From: an uncultured Lachnospiraceae bacterium
GTDB taxonomy: Bacteria; Bacillota; Clostridia; Lachnospirales; Lachnospiraceae
DNA length: 13,317 nt
NCBI GenBank assembly: GCA_946631935.1
Contig: CAMPAP010000133.1
Coordinates: 1-13,317, forward strand
Direction: 5' to 3'
Positions 1-6,471 of this stretch are shown here, piece by piece. A model generated the notes under the pieces. It ran no database searches, was not told the DNA's origin, and saw nothing but the letters and a program-made list of their open reading frames with translations. Each line of letters opens with the position of its first letter. Position 1 is the stretch's first letter. The position numbers and the translations under genes are program-made.

Positions 1-1178
1 AAAATATCCGTCATCTTATCGATGTCTGTTTCAGTGATGATGAGGGGAGGAACGAATCTTACTATCTCAGCCCCTGCATTTATGAGGATCAGTCCGTTAT
101 CAAGAGCTGTGTTTATGATATCCTTAACGGGCTTGTCAAATACAAGTCCCTGCATGAGACCCATTCCCCTGCGCTCTTTGATGCAGGAAAACTCCGCAAC
201 AAACTCATCAAGTTTTTTCGTAAGATACTCTCCTGCTTTTGCGGCTTTTTTACAGATATCATCCCTTTCCATTATTTCGATGACCTTGGCTGCAGCCGCG
301 CAGACAAGAGGGTTTCCGCCGTATGTGGTTCCGTGGTCCCCTGCAACAAGGGATGAACTGCCTACCTTTTCGGTCATTGAAAACGCACCGATGGGAACGC
401 CGCACCCTAAGGCCTTGGCGCTTGTAAGGACATCGGGCTTAATTCCGTATTTCATAAAAGCGAAGGGATATCCGCATCTTCCCATTCCGCACTGGATCTC
501 ATCGAGGATCATCAGGATGTCTTTTTCGTCACAGATCTTCCTGATACCCTTGAGGAACTCCTCCGTTGCGGGTGTAAGTCCTCCCTCGCCCTGGACGGTC
601 TCTAAAAGGATCGCACAGGTTTTGTCATTTACAAGGGTCTTGACGCTTTCAAGGTCGTTATAATCAGCGAATTTTATATTTCCTATTCCGGGCTCAAATG
701 CCTCACGGTAGTGGGGATTTCCGGTTACGGAAAGTGCGCCCATGGTACGTCCGTGGAAGGAGTGGTTCATGGCGATTATCTCGTGGTCTGTTTTTCCGTC
801 CTTTAAAAAGGCGTATTTTCTTGCGGTCTTAATGGCTCCTTCAATAGCCTCGGCACCGGAATTGGTAAAAAATACCCTGTCCATTCCGGAATATTTTTTA
901 AATGCCCGTGCCGCCTCTATTGCCGGAACATTGTAGTAGTAGTTTGAAGTGTGGGTCAGCTTGTCTATCTGGCCTTTTAACGTATCGTTGTATTCTTTGT
1001 TGCCGTAGCCAAGGGCAAAAACAGCGATGCCCGCAACAAAGTCCAGGTACTCTTTTCCGTTAATGTCATAGAGATGAACGCCCTCTCCTTTATCAAGGAC
1101 CACCCGGAACCTGTTATATGTATGGAGCAGGTCTTTTTCGGCCTGATCAATATATTCCTTCATTGAAATTTCAGTCAT
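1..1178 (-). CDS. argD: Acetylornithine aminotransferase ArgD (3' end cut by window edge)
   Basis: PLP-dependent class III aminotransferase that converts N-acetylglutamate 5-semialdehyde and glutamate to N-acetylornithine and 2-oxoglutarate in the cytoplasm. 392 codons are visible, starting MTEISMKEYIDQAEKD, and the frame is still open at the left edge. The family is about 390-405 residues, so only a few codons are missing. Seen in the sequence: TNSGAEA (from T105) for PLP phosphate contacts, SFHGRTMGAL, DEIQCGMGR with the PLP-ring aspartate at D226, and the Schiff-base lysine K255 in SAKALGCGVPIGA. The start was chosen because GAGGA lies a suitable distance upstream inside the end of argB. 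The gene overlaps argB by 8 bases (ATGACTGA), so translation is probably coupled. It is the last visible gene of the operon. Many ArgD enzymes also act as succinyldiaminopimelate aminotransferase, which sequence cannot settle here. Confidence 0.95.
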   Translation of the reverse strand, partial: MTEISMKEYIDQAEKDLLHTYNRFRVVLDKGEGVHLYDINGKEYLDFVAGIAVFALGYGNKEYNDTLKGQIDKLTHTSNYYYNVPAIEAARAFKKYSGMDRVFFTNSGAEAIEGAIKTARKYAFLKDGKTDHEIIAMNHSFHGRTMGALSVTGNPHYREAFEPGIGNIKFADYNDLESVKTLVNDKTCAILLETVQGEGGLTPATEEFLKGIRKICDEKDILMILDEIQCGMGRCGYPFAFMKYGIKPDVLTSAKALGCGVPIGAFSMTEKVGSSSLVAGDHGTTYGGNPLVCAAAAKVIEIMERDDICKKAAKAGEYLTKKLDEFVAEFSCIKERRGMGLMQGLVFDKPVKDIINTALDNGLILINAGAEIVRFVPPLIITETDIDKMTDI

Positions 1179-2085
1179 CTTTATTATCCTCATTCATGAT
1201 CGCATCATCATCTGCAACGATGGCAGTACCGAATCCGTTTTTGGTAAAGATCTCAAGGAGCATGGAGTGTGGTACTCTGCCGTCAAGGATATGCACTCTG
1301 TTAACGCCGTTTTTGATGGCGCTTGTGCAATTGCCGAGCTTTGGAAGCATGCCCCCTCCGATCATTCCGGAATCGATCATTGCATCGGCCTCTGAAACCG
1401 AGAGTCTTCCGATGAAGGAGGACTTATCGTTGATGTCACGGTAGAGTCCCTCAACATCCGTAAGAAATACCAGCTTGTCCGCACCGAGAGCTGAAGCTAT
1501 GGCACATGCCGCATCATCTGCATTGATGTTGTATGTATTGTATTCATCGTCTACGCCTATGGGTGAAACGATGGGAAGGAAATCATCATCAAGAAGATCA
1601 TAAAGGATCTTGGGATTTACCTGCTTAACGTCTCCGACAAAGCCGATATCCTTGCCTCCGGAGAGTTTTTTTCTGACCTTCAAAAGTCCGCCGTCCTTAC
1701 CGCTTATTCCGGCTGCGCATACGCCCAGCTCCTGTACCATGCTCACCAGTTTTTTATTGACTCTTCCGAGCACCATCTCGGCGATCTCCATGGTCTCTTC
1801 ATCGGTGACGCGGAGTCCGTTGACAAATTCGGGCTCTTTTCCCACCTTGGCCACCCATCTGCTTATGTCCTTACCTCCGCCGTGAACCACAATGGGCTTG
1901 AATCCCACAAGTTTTAAAAGTGTGACGTCTTTGATGACGTTCTTTTGAAGCTCAGGGGATGCCATTGCACTTCCGCCGTATTTTACGACTATGATCTTGC
2001 GGTTGAATCTCTGGATGTATGCAAGGGCTTCAATGAGCACCTCGGCTTTTTTCATTGCAAGATCCATATCTTTGTTCTCAGACAT
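1171..2085 (-). CDS. argB: Acetylglutamate kinase ArgB
   Basis: Phosphorylates N-acetylglutamate with ATP, the second and usually the feedback-controlled step of arginine synthesis. 304 residues, normal for the hexameric type. Seen: KYGGSAM (35-41) and HGGG (68-71) for phosphate binding, GLRVTDEE (90-97) for acetylglutamate, NINADDAA (186-193), TDVEGL (209-214), GGGMLPKL (243-250) and a C-terminal DGRVPHS/LLEIFT/GFGT block (268-287). An N-terminal helix (about 12-27, AEVLIEALAYIQRF) precedes the kinase core. In Thermotoga and Pseudomonas enzymes this helix interlaces dimers into an arginine-inhibited hexamer, so I infer arginine sensitivity. E. coli-type insensitive enzymes lack it. The start is supported by AGAGG nine bases upstream. 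It follows argJ after a 72-base gap that holds two short palindromes, and overlaps argD downstream. Confidence 0.97.
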   Translation of the reverse strand: MSENKDMDLAMKKAEVLIEALAYIQRFNRKIIVVKYGGSAMASPELQKNVIKDVTLLKLVGFKPIVVHGGGKDISRWVAKVGKEPEFVNGLRVTDEETMEIAEMVLGRVNKKLVSMVQELGVCAAGISGKDGGLLKVRKKLSGGKDIGFVGDVKQVNPKILYDLLDDDFLPIVSPIGVDDEYNTYNINADDAACAIASALGADKLVFLTDVEGLYRDINDKSSFIGRLSVSEADAMIDSGMIGGGMLPKLGNCTSAIKNGVNRVHILDGRVPHSMLLEIFTKNGFGTAIVADDDAIMNEDNKDD

Positions 2086-2157
2086 AGCAAAATACCTCTT
2101 TCTAGGACCGTCCTGCGGCCGTTTATGTATTATTTTGAAAAGATCTTTTTACGCCAC

Positions 2158-3381
2158 TTAGCTTCTGTAATCGGCATTTATTTTAACATAATCGTATGTC
2201 AGGTCGCAGCCCCAGGCAGTAGCTTCTTCCGTTCCTTCGTGCATGTCAACGAAAACGGTGACCTCTTCCTGTTCCATGATCTTTTTTGCAAGAGCTTCAT
2301 CAAAATCAAGGGGCACGCCTTTTTTAAAGACTTCAAGCCTTCCGGCTGCGCTTTCAAAGAACAATTCTACATCATTTTGATCGAAAACGGAGCCTGAATA
2401 ACCCATTGCGCAGAGGAATCTTCCGAAATTCGCATCGCAGCCGTAGATAGCCGCCTTGGAAAGGTTGGAGCCTACGATTGCTCTTGAAAGTGTCCTTGCG
2501 TCTTCTTTTGTCTTTGCATTTATAACCTTAGCCTCAAAAAGCTTGGTGGCTCCCTCTCCGTCGCCTGCCATGCGGCGTGCCAGAAATCTGCAGACCTCGA
2601 AAAGTGCCTCATAAAATGTGTCGTAGTCGGCGTTTTTTTCGGTGATCTCAGGATTTCCTGCAAGTCCGTCAGCCATGATAAGAAGTGTGTCATTTGTGGA
2701 TGTGTCGCCATCAACGGTTATCATGTTAAAGGTGTCTTTTACGACATCGGAAAGTGCCTGCTGAAGGAGATTTTTATCTATCAGAAGGTCAGTGGTAAGA
2801 AAGCCCAGCATGGTGCACATATTGGGATGGATCATTCCTGATCCCTTGCTCATGCCTCCAAGGGTAACTTCCTTTCCTCCGATCTCAAAGGTAACTGCGA
2901 TCTCCTTGTTTATGGTATCTGTGGTCATGATGGCCTTGGAAGCTTCGGTTCCCGCATCTTTTGTATCGGAAAGCTTTCCTGCCATGTCTTTTACACCTGC
3001 TGCCATTTTTTCAACGGGAAGCTGCATTCCGATAACACCGGTCGATGCAACAGCTATGGTATCTGCGGGTATCCCCATGGACTCTTCAAGGGCATCCGCG
3101 GTTTTCCTGCAGGCCTCAAAACCCTCTTCACCCGTGCAGGCATTTGCGATGCCGGAATTTACAATGACTGCCTGCATGGGTCTTCCGGACTTTACTATAT
3201 CCATATCCCACTGAACGCATGCTGCCTTTACCACGTTACTGGTAAAGGTTCCCGCGCACCTGCAGGGTTCGTCCGATACGACCATTGCCATATCGGTCCT
3301 TCCTTTGTATTTTATTCCGGCTGCCGTCGATGCAGCCTTGAATCCTTTGGGAGATGTGACTCCGCCTTCTATTTTTTTCAT
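2158..3381 (-). CDS. argJ: Glutamate N-acetyltransferase / ornithine acetyltransferase ArgJ
   Basis: Transfers the acetyl group from N-acetylornithine to glutamate, closing the acetyl cycle. Some members also use acetyl-CoA to make acetylglutamate. The frame is open up to 3453, but AGAGGA sits six bases before the ATG at 3381, giving MKKIEGGVTSPKGF and 407 residues, the usual length. The longer start lacks a site and would overlap the GNAT gene. ArgJ is an N-terminal nucleophile enzyme that cuts itself in two. The cleavage block is KGSGMIHPNMCTML (179-192), with Thr190 as predicted nucleophile, preceded here by Cys rather than the common Ala. Also seen: VDGDTSTND (223-231), AGDGEGATK (272-280), GSNLSKAAIYGCDANFGR (304-321) and the typical C-terminal INADYRS. 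It lies 43 bases after the GNAT gene in the arg operon. Whether it is mono- or bifunctional cannot be read from sequence. Confidence 0.96.
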   Translation of the reverse strand: MKKIEGGVTSPKGFKAASTAAGIKYKGRTDMAMVVSDEPCRCAGTFTSNVVKAACVQWDMDIVKSGRPMQAVIVNSGIANACTGEEGFEACRKTADALEESMGIPADTIAVASTGVIGMQLPVEKMAAGVKDMAGKLSDTKDAGTEASKAIMTTDTINKEIAVTFEIGGKEVTLGGMSKGSGMIHPNMCTMLGFLTTDLLIDKNLLQQALSDVVKDTFNMITVDGDTSTNDTLLIMADGLAGNPEITEKNADYDTFYEALFEVCRFLARRMAGDGEGATKLFEAKVINAKTKEDARTLSRAIVGSNLSKAAIYGCDANFGRFLCAMGYSGSVFDQNDVELFFESAAGRLEVFKKGVPLDFDEALAKKIMEQEEVTVFVDMHEGTEEATAWGCDLTYDYVKINADYRS

Positions 3382-3424
3382 ATTCATTCCTCTGTGTGAA
3401 ACGTGCGTACGATTCCGCCGTTTT

Positions 3425-3877
3425 TTATTTATTAAATGCGGTGATATTATCATCGTTTAATACGAAATCATAGTAGTTAAGGTCGTCTCTTTTGGTCCAG
3501 CCTATCTCGTTCCAGAAGGCATTTCCGATATCATTTTTCGTAAATGCGATGAGGCTTACTTTGTTGATCTTCTCTTTCCTGAGAGCCTTCATGCAGAAAA
3601 CAACCATTTCCTTGCCGATGCCGTGTCTTCTGTAGTCCTCGCTTACGCATACGTGGTACAGACATCCTCTCCTTCCGTCATGTCCGCAGAGGATCCCTCC
3701 GATGATCCTGCCCTCTTCGTTAACCGCAACGGGAGAAAGTCCGGGGTTTCTTGCAAGGAAGATCTCAATGCCCTCCTTAGAGTCGTCGATGCTCCTTATG
3801 CCAAAACCGTGAATGGTCATCCACAAGGCTTTCAGACCATCGTAATCTTCATTTGTCATTGCACGTATCTTATACAT
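3425..3877 (-). CDS. Small GNAT-family N-acetyltransferase inside the arg operon
   Basis: A 150-residue GCN5-related N-acetyltransferase, a single-domain cytoplasmic enzyme that would use acetyl-CoA. The acetyl-CoA pyrophosphate loop is visible as RRHGIGKE (83-90), preceded by the beta-4 strand GCLYHVCVSEDY (71-82). The C-terminal GNAT block NDIGNAFWNEIGWTKRDD runs from 115 to 132. It resembles the YpeA-like group of uncharacterised acetyltransferases (GGILCGHDGRRGCLYH, 60-75). The start is supported by GAGGA about seven bases upstream. It sits between argC (42 bases away) and argJ (43 bases away) on the same strand, so it is almost certainly cotranscribed with arginine genes. That placement suggests an acetylglutamate synthase or another acetyl-transfer step of the pathway, but no substrate residues prove it. 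An unrelated amino acid or protein acetyltransferase is the alternative. Confidence 0.9.
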   Translation of the reverse strand: MYKIRAMTNEDYDGLKALWMTIHGFGIRSIDDSKEGIEIFLARNPGLSPVAVNEEGRIIGGILCGHDGRRGCLYHVCVSEDYRRHGIGKEMVVFCMKALRKEKINKVSLIAFTKNDIGNAFWNEIGWTKRDDLNYYDFVLNDDNITAFNK

Positions 3878-3919
3878 TTTTATATCCTCAGAATAACGCG
3901 GCGGAACCGTCCCAGTATT

Positions 3920-4864
3920 TCAAAGGTCCAGGCCTTTGGCTTCGTCTTCGCCCATCACTATGTTCATGCACTGTACTGCGGCACCGGATGCACCTTTCCC
4001 CAGGTTGTCGAAGCGGCTGGCCACAACAATTCTTTCCTCGTTGCCTGTAACGAAGATCTCCATTCCGTCCCAGCCCGCACATGCGTCGCTGAAAAGTGCT
4101 CCTCCTGCCTCTGCGTCAGCTCCAAGGGGCATTACTTTGATGAACTTTTCGCCGACATAGTGCTTTGAAAATGCATTCCTTAAGGTCTCAGGCGTCTGCT
4201 TCCCTTTAAGAAGTCCCGCAAAAAGAGGAACCTGGACCATCATTCCGCTGTGGTAATTGGTAGTAAAGGGAAGGAATAAAGGCTCGCGTTCAATACCCGT
4301 TACAGCCTTCATCTCCTTTAAATGCTTGTGGGTCTGGCCCCATGCATACATACGCGCGGAGTCAAACTTCTTGTCTCTTCCCTCTTCTTCGTAGGATGCG
4401 ATGAGCTTTTTTCCTCCTCCGCTGTAGCCGGACGCTGCAAAAACGGAAAGGGGATAATCTGCGGGAAGGATCCCTGCACTTACAAGGGGATAAACAAGTG
4501 AGATAAATCCGCTTGCATAGCACCCCGGAACCGCGATCCTTTTACCGTTTCTGATAGCCTGTCTGTGGAAAGATGAAAGCTCGGGAAAACCGTATGCCCA
4601 GCCTTCAAGTGTCCTGTGAGCGGTGGATGCATCTATTATGACCGTGTTGTCATTTTTAACATATGTAACGGCTTCTCTTGCAGCATCATCCGGAAGGCAG
4701 AGGAATGTGATATCGGATGCGTTTATGAATTTTGAGATCTCATCAGGATCCTTCCTCTTATCCTGATCTATCTTAAGAAGCTCAATATCGTCTCTTCCTT
4801 CAAGACGCTCGTGAATGCGCAGTCCGGTGGTGCCTTCGCTGCCGTCTATAAATACCTTTTTCAT
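3920..4864 (-). CDS. argC: N-acetyl-gamma-glutamyl-phosphate reductase ArgC, short type 2 form
   Basis: NADPH-dependent reductase that turns N-acetylglutamyl phosphate into the 5-semialdehyde, the third step of arginine synthesis. 314 residues, matching the shorter 'uncommon' type 2 ArgC rather than the roughly 345-residue form. Seen: the N-terminal Rossmann dinucleotide loop DGSEGTTGLRI (7-17), CLPDDAAREAV (56-66), DASTAHR (78-84), the catalytic cysteine C115 in PGCYASG (113-119), SGYSGGGKK (145-153), the probable catalytic histidine H205 in LPFTTNYHSGM (198-208) and LGKGASGAAVQCMN (288-301). The start has AAGGAG nine bases upstream. It is the first gene of the minus-strand arginine operon and is divergent from argG across an intergenic region with ARG-box-like sites. 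No missing catalytic residue is apparent. Confidence 0.96.
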   Translation of the reverse strand: MKKVFIDGSEGTTGLRIHERLEGRDDIELLKIDQDKRKDPDEISKFINASDITFLCLPDDAAREAVTYVKNDNTVIIDASTAHRTLEGWAYGFPELSSFHRQAIRNGKRIAVPGCYASGFISLVYPLVSAGILPADYPLSVFAASGYSGGGKKLIASYEEEGRDKKFDSARMYAWGQTHKHLKEMKAVTGIEREPLFLPFTTNYHSGMMVQVPLFAGLLKGKQTPETLRNAFSKHYVGEKFIKVMPLGADAEAGGALFSDACAGWDGMEIFVTGNEERIVVASRFDNLGKGASGAAVQCMNIVMGEDEAKGLDL

Positions 4865-4896
4865 ACGGAAAATCTCCTTAAAGCATAATCTTATAA

Positions 4897-4925
4897 ATTA
4901 TAGTCTATTTTGGCTTTAAAATCAC
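4897..4925 (-). promoter_or_regulatory. Candidate proximal argC promoter
   Basis: A perfect -10 TATAAT (4902-4897) with a poor -35 GTGATT (4925-4920) at 17-base spacing, giving a leader of about 26 bases containing the AAGGAG site. It competes with the distal candidate; the weak -35 is its main defect. Confidence 0.4.
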
Positions 4926-5008
4926 TACAAACAGTGGCGCTTTTTTGTATTTTAATCACTTGATCCGGTTTTGTCTACAAAAAGTTTATTTTTATTCATT
5001 TTCACGTG

Positions 5009-5037
5009 AATATAATGCATATTTATGCAATAGTGAA
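5009..5037 (-). promoter_or_regulatory. Candidate distal argC promoter overlapping the ARG boxes
   Basis: On the minus strand a -35 TTCACT (5037-5032) and a -10 TATATT (5014-5009) are separated by 17 bases. Both ARG-box-like palindromes overlap or lie within it, so repressor binding would block it directly. It would give a leader of roughly 138 bases before argC. This is a match to consensus only, with no start-site data. Confidence 0.4.
5016..5029. promoter_or_regulatory. Second ARG-box-like palindrome (TGCATATTTATGCA)
   Basis: A palindrome with the same 5-4-5 layout as the ARG box, with C replacing A in each half-site (TGCAT/ATGCA). Its centre is 18 bases from that of the box at 5034-5047, close to the tandem arrangement usual for ArgR, although E. 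coli pairs are 21 bases apart. It lies between the -35 and -10 boxes of a candidate minus-strand promoter for argC. Confidence 0.45.
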
Positions 5038-5047
5038 TGAATATTCA
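5034..5047. promoter_or_regulatory. ARG-box-like operator (TGAATGAATATTCA)
   Basis: The 14 bases have the two perfect half-sites TGAAT and ATTCA of the known ArgR/AhrC operator (TGAAT-N4-ATTCA), with an AT-rich centre. The site lies between two divergent arginine genes, which is where such operators are expected. That an ArgR repressor binds here is inferred; no argR gene is in the window. Confidence 0.6.
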
Positions 5048-5088
5048 GTAAAAAAATATAATATTTATAAATTTTTTAGCAAAAAGCA

Positions 5089-5117
5089 TTGATTTTAAAA
5101 ATCCGGTGTTGTATATT
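5089..5117 (+). promoter_or_regulatory. Candidate argG promoter
   Basis: -35 TTGATT (5089-5094), a 17-base spacer and -10 TATATT (5112-5117), with a start expected near 5124. The leader would be about 40 bases and contains AAAAGGAG (5147-5154). A TATAAT at 5057-5062, with the ARG box in its -35 position, is an alternative upstream start. Confidence 0.5.
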
Positions 5118-5163
5118 CGCAAATGTGGGTTGAAAAATACATTTCCAAAAGGAGAAAATGATC

Positions 5164-6399
5164 ATGAAAGAAAAGGTAATACTTGCTTATTCGGGAGGAC
5201 TTGATACAACAGCTATCATCCCCTGGCTCAAGGAGAATTTTGATTACGAAGTCATCTGCGTATGCGTTGACTGCGGTCAGGAAGAGGAGCTTGACGGACT
5301 TGAGGAAAGAGCTAAAAGCTGCGGTGCTTCAAAGCTTTATATCGAGGATGTTACCGATGAATTCTGTGATAAATATATAGTTCCCTGCGTCCAGGCAGGT
5401 GCCGTTTACGAGAACAAGTACCTTCTCGGAACCTCAATGGCACGTCCCCTCATCGCAAAGAGACTTGTTGAGATCGCAAGAAAAGAAGGAGCAAGCGCAA
5501 TCTGCCACGGCGCAACCGGTAAGGGCAATGACCAGATCCGTTTTGAACTCGGAATCAAGGCCCTTGCACCCGATCTTAAGATAATCGCTGCATGGAGAAA
5601 CGAAAAGTGGACAATGGATTCACGTGAGTCCGAGATCAAGTACTGTGAAGAGCACGGCATCCATCTTCCCTTCAAGGCAGATTCTTCATACAGCCGCGAC
5701 CGTAATATCTGGCACATCAGCCACGAGGGACTTGAGCTGGAAGATCCCGCAAACGAGCCCAACTACGATCACCTTCTTGTCCTTGGCGTGACTCCCGAGA
5801 AGGCTCCCGATAAGGCTACATATGTTACCATGACCTTCGAAAAGGGTGTTCCCACCTCCGTAAACGGAGAAAAGATGAAGGTTTCAGACATCATCAGAAA
5901 GCTCAACAAGCTCGGCGGAGAAAACGGAATCGGAATCGTTGACATTGTAGAAAACCGTGTCGTAGGCATGAAGAGCCGCGGTGTATACGAAACTCCCGGA
6001 GGAACCATCCTTATGGAGGCTCATAACCAGCTTGAGGAACTTATCCTTGACCGTGACACCTATGCAATGAAAAAGGAGATCGGCGGAAAGTTCGCAAGCC
6101 TTGTTTACGAAGGAAAGTGGTTCACCCCCTTACGTGAAGCTGAGCAGGCATTCATCGAGTCCACCCAGAAATATGTTACCGGCGAAGTTAAGTTCAAGCT
6201 CTACAAAGGAAACATCATCAAAGCAGGCGAGACCTCTCCTTACTCACTTTACAATGAATCCATAGCTTCCTTCACCACCGGAGATCTCTACGATCACCAC
6301 GATGCGGAAGGATTCATCAATCTCTTCGGCCTTTCATCCAAGGTTCGTGCGATGAAGGAGCAGGAGGCAGGACTCGATCCCCTTGAGATGAACAAATAA
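5164..6399 (+). CDS. argG: Argininosuccinate synthase ArgG
   Basis: Condenses citrulline and aspartate with ATP (through citrullyl-AMP) to argininosuccinate, the penultimate step of arginine synthesis, in the cytoplasm. 411 residues from the second ATG. An earlier in-frame ATG at 5158 is only three bases from GGAG, while the one at 5164 has nine-base spacing and gives the family-typical MKEKVILAYSGGLD. Seen: the PP-loop AYSGGLDTT (8-16), YLLGTSMARP (86-95), CHGATGKGNDQ (114-124) and SSYSRDRNIW (174-183), which are ATP, citrulline and aspartate binding blocks of the family. The protein is full length with no damage. It is divergent from the argC operon and probably shares its operators. The usual partner argH does not follow: a strong terminator and an unrelated regulator do. 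Confidence 0.97.
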   Translation: MKEKVILAYSGGLDTTAIIPWLKENFDYEVICVCVDCGQEEELDGLEERAKSCGASKLYIEDVTDEFCDKYIVPCVQAGAVYENKYLLGTSMARPLIAKRLVEIARKEGASAICHGATGKGNDQIRFELGIKALAPDLKIIAAWRNEKWTMDSRESEIKYCEEHGIHLPFKADSSYSRDRNIWHISHEGLELEDPANEPNYDHLLVLGVTPEKAPDKATYVTMTFEKGVPTSVNGEKMKVSDIIRKLNKLGGENGIGIVDIVENRVVGMKSRGVYETPGGTILMEAHNQLEELILDRDTYAMKKEIGGKFASLVYEGKWFTPLREAEQAFIESTQKYVTGEVKFKLYKGNIIKAGETSPYSLYNESIASFTTGDLYDHHDAEGFINLFGLSSKVRAMKEQEAGLDPLEMNK

Positions 6400-6410
6400 G
6401 CAAAAAGCAG

Positions 6411-6439
6411 ATGAAATAAAAAACAGACAGGTGTAAAAT
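6411..6439 (+). promoter_or_regulatory. Weak candidate promoter for the LytTR regulator
   Basis: ATGAAA (6411-6416), 17 bases, TAAAAT (6434-6439). The -10 lies in the terminator hairpin, so a transcript starting near 6446 would lose the hairpin. Each box matches consensus at four or five of six positions in AT-rich DNA, so chance is a real alternative. Confidence 0.25.
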
Positions 6440-6456
6440 ACATCTGTCTGTTTTTT
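6421..6456 (+). terminator. Intrinsic terminator of argG
   Basis: A 15-base-pair hairpin with one G-T pair (6421-6435 with 6439-6453) and a three-base AAA loop, whose descending arm runs into a six-T tract. An A-rich stretch before it would supply a T tract on the other strand as well, but no minus-strand gene ends there. It stops only 15 bases before the next ATG. Confidence 0.9.
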
Positions 6457-6471
6457 ATCAAAGGTTTTTAT

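Larger units (their letters stand above)
4865..5163. promoter_or_regulatory. Divergent argC/argG control region
   Basis: About 299 AT-rich bases between two divergent arginine genes. It holds the ARG-box-like palindromes, candidate promoters on both strands (listed separately), a TTCACGTGAA palindrome at 5001-5010 and a GATTTTAAAAATC palindrome at 5091-5103 lying between the argG -35 and -10 boxes. No convincing T-box, riboswitch or attenuator was seen. Confidence 0.7.

Noticed and set aside
22..663. Long open frame on the plus strand opposite argD
   Set aside because: It mirrors argD codons in reverse, has no ribosome site and shows no recognisable protein features. The same holds for plus-strand frames at 2792-3214, 3623-4168, 11074-11523 and others opposite real genes.
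2104..2149. Palindromes AGGACCGTCCT and AAAAGATCTTTT between argJ and argB as a terminator or regulatory switch
   Set aside because: Neither forms a stable stem with a T tract in the right place, and both genes belong to one operon. They may be chance.
3382..3453. Upstream in-frame start for argJ giving 24 more residues
   Set aside because: It has no ribosome site, overlaps the GNAT gene and encodes a non-family extension. The ATG at 3381 has AGAGGA at proper spacing.
4921..4947. Hairpin CACT-ACAAAC-AGTG followed by T6, as an attenuator or terminator between argC and argG
   Set aside because: Only a four-pair stem, with four bases between stem and T tract and no gene ending there on that strand.
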